NCBI GenBank assembly: GCA_964019655.1
Contig: CAXHTR010000002.1
Location: 496,001-560,000, forward strand
Source of the DNA: Perkinsela sp. pyNocScin1
Taxonomy: Eukaryota > Euglenozoa > Kinetoplastea > Prokinetoplastida > Perkinselidae
Direction of reading: 5' to 3'
DNA: 64,000 nucleotides
In this document: one piece after another, positions 61,882 through 64,000 of the stretch
Position numbering within the stretch: position 1 is the stretch's first letter
How the letters are laid out: each line of letters starts with the position of its first letter
Program-made: the position numbers and the translations under genes
The notes under the pieces: generated by a model
Database searches by the model: none
What the model was told of the DNA's origin: nothing
The model's input: only the letters and a program-made list of their open reading frames with translations

Positions 61882-63663
61882 CTACGACATGAAGTTATTG
61901 GCGGTGCTTTTAGCGTACGCTAGCCACGTACGAAAGTTTTGCGCGACCAAATGCGCATCTTTTTGACGATAGAATTTCGGATGTACGTACTCTTTGCAGT
62001 GAAGGTTTCTTTCCTCATCAAGATATGAGCTATCATTATTACCATCTCTCGTCCGCCCGCCTGTAAGAAAGGGAGACGCATAATGAATGTAGGGGTAATC
62101 CCCAGTAATACCGATCGCATTCGATTTACCGAAAGGTATCATGAGTCGCGGAGGCCAATAATGAAAAAAACTGTTGTGGTGAGTAAAACCACGGAGGTTA
62201 AATTCAGAAAAAGCGATCTTTGCAGTTGCTTGCGATTCTAGAACTGCAAGAATGTGGTTAAAAACGTAGTCTACTTGTGCATGGCTTGAGCTTAGGCTAT
62301 GTGTACGACTCGTTTCTTGCCCGAAATTGTACGGAGAATCGACGATTGCATTCCTCCCGAACTTGTTATCGAACCTTGAACTTGATGTCGACACACACCT
62401 TCCAATCGCGAATATATTTGGATGAGAGTAAAGCTGGAAGAACTGATTGACGTGAAAATACCCATCTTCAGTCAAATGTTCTTTTATTTTGAAAAAATTG
62501 TTGTCGGGCTTTTCCTTGAATAGAGGGCTATCGATCCGTGGTACTGCCCCTGTACAATCAAAAACGTAATCATAATCCTCAACCATGAGTCTTGATGCAT
62601 TCTCGGGTACACAATGTAAGCGATTGGGAAACTCAGCTCTCTTTCCAAAGAACAAGTGGTGCAATAGAGAGCGCCCCCTGTGCCACGTCCAGTAGGAATT
62701 GCTTTGCGGAGCTTCGATATGCTCAATGGAATATTTCATTCGAGGTTGGGAGCTGTTTTCACTTTTTGATGGCATGAGATATTTCATCGCATTCCAAATG
62801 CTCTCCCCAGTATTTCCCGGACACTTTTCTGAAACATGAAGAACCTTTCTCTGCAAAGAAAGTCTCACATTACCTTGCCTGTCGAGGTCCTCTAAAGCCT
62901 TCTTCTGAAGGCGCTTCGGCATTGAAGGGAGCAGAGATGGCGAGGATGCAAACAAATGAATTTCCGTATCAGCATCATTGTTGGCGAAATTCTCCGATAA
63001 CATTTTAGCTAGCGAAACACCGCACGGCCCACCCCCAAGAATCGCCAGTTTCCGGGTTTCCCTTGCTTCGATATACTTCATCAGATCTTGCAGCTCGGAA
63101 ATTCGCTCGTGTCTGTTTCTGGCAGTTGATTGAAATGGGAACGAAAGCTTCTCACCGGTAGCAAGAAAGAGAATATCGTATGGAACTGGAAATGACCTTT
63201 GGCTACTCATTCTGAGAAAACGAGATGCATATGTGAAGACGTTGAACAAATTACGGATCCCCGGGGCATTCCCTTCTGAATTGACAGTGACACTTCCTTG
63301 GTGAATATCCTCGACCTCGCCAACGATCACATTCGCATTCTTTAGGTAATATCGATGCAAGGGAAAGCATCGATTATTGATATTCTTGACCTGTTTGATC
63401 TCACCATCACTCAACGAAAGTTTCCGCAATGACTTATCAATAAGATCAGACGTAAGATACTCACAGATGGCGGCGTGGCCATAGTTGTTGAAAAAGTTTT
63501 TATTATCAATGAGAACGACGTCAAAGATGGAGTCCAACTTCAATGCCATCTGCGATCCTGCATAACCACCGCCTATAATCACAGCTTTCGGCCTTACCCC
63601 GGGAACTTTCTCCGCTTGGACCTTGTTTTTTTCCGAAGTGGATACAGAGTTGGCAAATGACAT
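61882..63663 (-). CDS. FAD-dependent pyridine-nucleotide oxidoreductase, AIFM2/FSP1-like
   Basis: A 593-residue flavoprotein of the NDH-2/AIF family. It has a FAD-binding Rossmann fold near the start (IIGGGYAGS at residues about 29-37), a second nucleotide fold for NAD(P)H (LAILGGGPCGVSLAK at about 199-213), and the strand VFDCTGAVPRID then NIFAIGRC in the FAD site of the C-terminal part. The spacing matches AIFM2/FSP1 and its plant/protist relatives, which reduce quinones, rather than classical NDH-2. It is longer than human FSP1 (373) because of inserted loops and a C-terminal extension of about 150 residues with many aromatic residues. There is no transmembrane helix at the C-terminus. Cellular location cannot be read. 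Confidence 0.8.
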   Translation of the reverse strand: MSFANSVSTSEKNKVQAEKVPGVRPKAVIIGGGYAGSQMALKLDSIFDVVLIDNKNFFNNYGHAAICEYLTSDLIDKSLRKLSLSDGEIKQVKNINNRCFPLHRYYLKNANVIVGEVEDIHQGSVTVNSEGNAPGIRNLFNVFTYASRFLRMSSQRSFPVPYDILFLATGEKLSFPFQSTARNRHERISELQDLMKYIEARETRKLAILGGGPCGVSLAKMLSENFANNDADTEIHLFASSPSLLPSMPKRLQKKALEDLDRQGNVRLSLQRKVLHVSEKCPGNTGESIWNAMKYLMPSKSENSSQPRMKYSIEHIEAPQSNSYWTWHRGRSLLHHLFFGKRAEFPNRLHCVPENASRLMVEDYDYVFDCTGAVPRIDSPLFKEKPDNNFFKIKEHLTEDGYFHVNQFFQLYSHPNIFAIGRCVSTSSSRFDNKFGRNAIVDSPYNFGQETSRTHSLSSSHAQVDYVFNHILAVLESQATAKIAFSEFNLRGFTHHNSFFHYWPPRLMIPFGKSNAIGITGDYPYIHYASPFLTGGRTRDGNNDSSYLDEERNLHCKEYVHPKFYRQKDAHLVAQNFRTWLAYAKSTANNFMS

Positions 63664-64000
63664 TATCCGCAGGTCATATATAGAAATGAAAAATACAATT
63701 TGCTAAGTATTTTCTTGGCAAGGTGGAAAATTCAACCTTACTTCGCTGAAAATATTGGACCTACTCAAGTCGTACCACTGTACTTTCGATACGGAAATTA
63801 TAATATTTTCCTCAAACATAGTCATCAATTTAATGTGGAATCATTCAGTTCCATATCAGTTCAGGTGATAATCAAATGATGATATTACATAATTGTTTAG
63901 TATATTATGCATTCAAAATTTTAAGTACGGTGACAATCAGTACTTCTCATCTAATCAAGCAAAGTTTGGCACTCACTTTGTTTGACTTTTTATTTTCACT
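63664..64000. other. gene-free AT-rich stretch at the right edge
   Basis: About 340 bp upstream of the minus-strand FSP1-like gene. Very AT-rich with scattered T-runs; no ORF of note, no tRNA fold. It may be the start region for the minus-strand run or part of a divergent boundary cut by the window. Confidence 0.5.

Noticed and set aside
1-64000. CRISPR arrays, insertion sequences, transposons, operons with Shine-Dalgarno sites
   Set aside because: None seen; the gene content is eukaryotic and no regularly spaced repeats, terminal inverted repeats or transposase genes were noticed.

Overview
The window looks like nuclear DNA of a very compact eukaryote, most likely a kinetoplastid, possibly an early-branching (prokinetoplastid, Perkinsela-like) one. 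Seen directly: about 30 long intronless protein genes, usually 70-200 bp apart, arranged in head-to-tail runs on one strand; seven tRNA genes packed at a place where two runs converge; and pyrimidine-rich tracts ending in AG a short way upstream of several start codons, as expected for spliced-leader trans-splicing. Two genes point to Euglenozoa/Kinetoplastea: a succinate dehydrogenase iron-sulfur subunit that holds only the 2Fe-2S half (split SDH2), and a DEAH/RHA helicase with many double-strand RNA-binding modules that resembles the mitochondrial editing helicase REH2. The lineage call is inference; no rRNA, spliced-leader RNA or mitochondrial DNA is present to settle it.

Layout. Positions 1-1226: plus-strand run (end of an unknown acidic protein, a bromodomain protein). 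1315-2124: seven tRNA genes on both strands at the convergent boundary. 2202-6603: minus-strand run (protoporphyrinogen oxidase, a small coiled-coil candidate, methylcrotonyl-CoA carboxylase alpha). 6604-6915: divergent boundary. 6916-39152: a 32-kb plus-strand run with PheRS beta, a 3446-residue helical-repeat protein, DCC1, SDH2-N, a PCID2/Thp1-like PCI protein, an inactive M16 core protein, several small membrane proteins, the REH2-like helicase, uL30m, ORC1/CDC6, KISH/TMEM167, a compact deubiquitinase and uL14. 39262-40165: a short minus-strand island with a triple RanBP2-type zinc-finger protein. 40269-41868: short plus run with TYW2. 42019-46473: minus run with MMS19. 46868-50956: plus run with a HAT-repeat protein, a CFD1/NBP35 P-loop ATPase and Bud32. 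51606-63663: minus run with NAA10, a tandem AAA+ ATPase, DNA polymerase zeta (REV3), an unknown protein, oligopeptidase B and an FSP1/AIFM2-like oxidoreductase. 63664-64000 has no visible gene.

Themes. Many products are mitochondrial (SDH2-N, core protein, REH2-like helicase, uL30m, PPOX, MCC alpha, probably the giant repeat protein and small membrane proteins). Fe-S delivery is represented by a CFD1-type scaffold and MMS19, with possible clients here (REV3 and SDH2-N carry Fe-S cysteine motifs; SDH2-N would be served by mitochondrial ISC rather than CIA). DNA replication and cohesion are represented by ORC1/CDC6, DCC1 and REV3. tRNA position-37 chemistry is represented by Bud32 (t6A) and TYW2 (wybutosine). 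Several obvious ORFs can be opened on TTG codons; I moved those starts to the first suitable ATG and say so in each entry.
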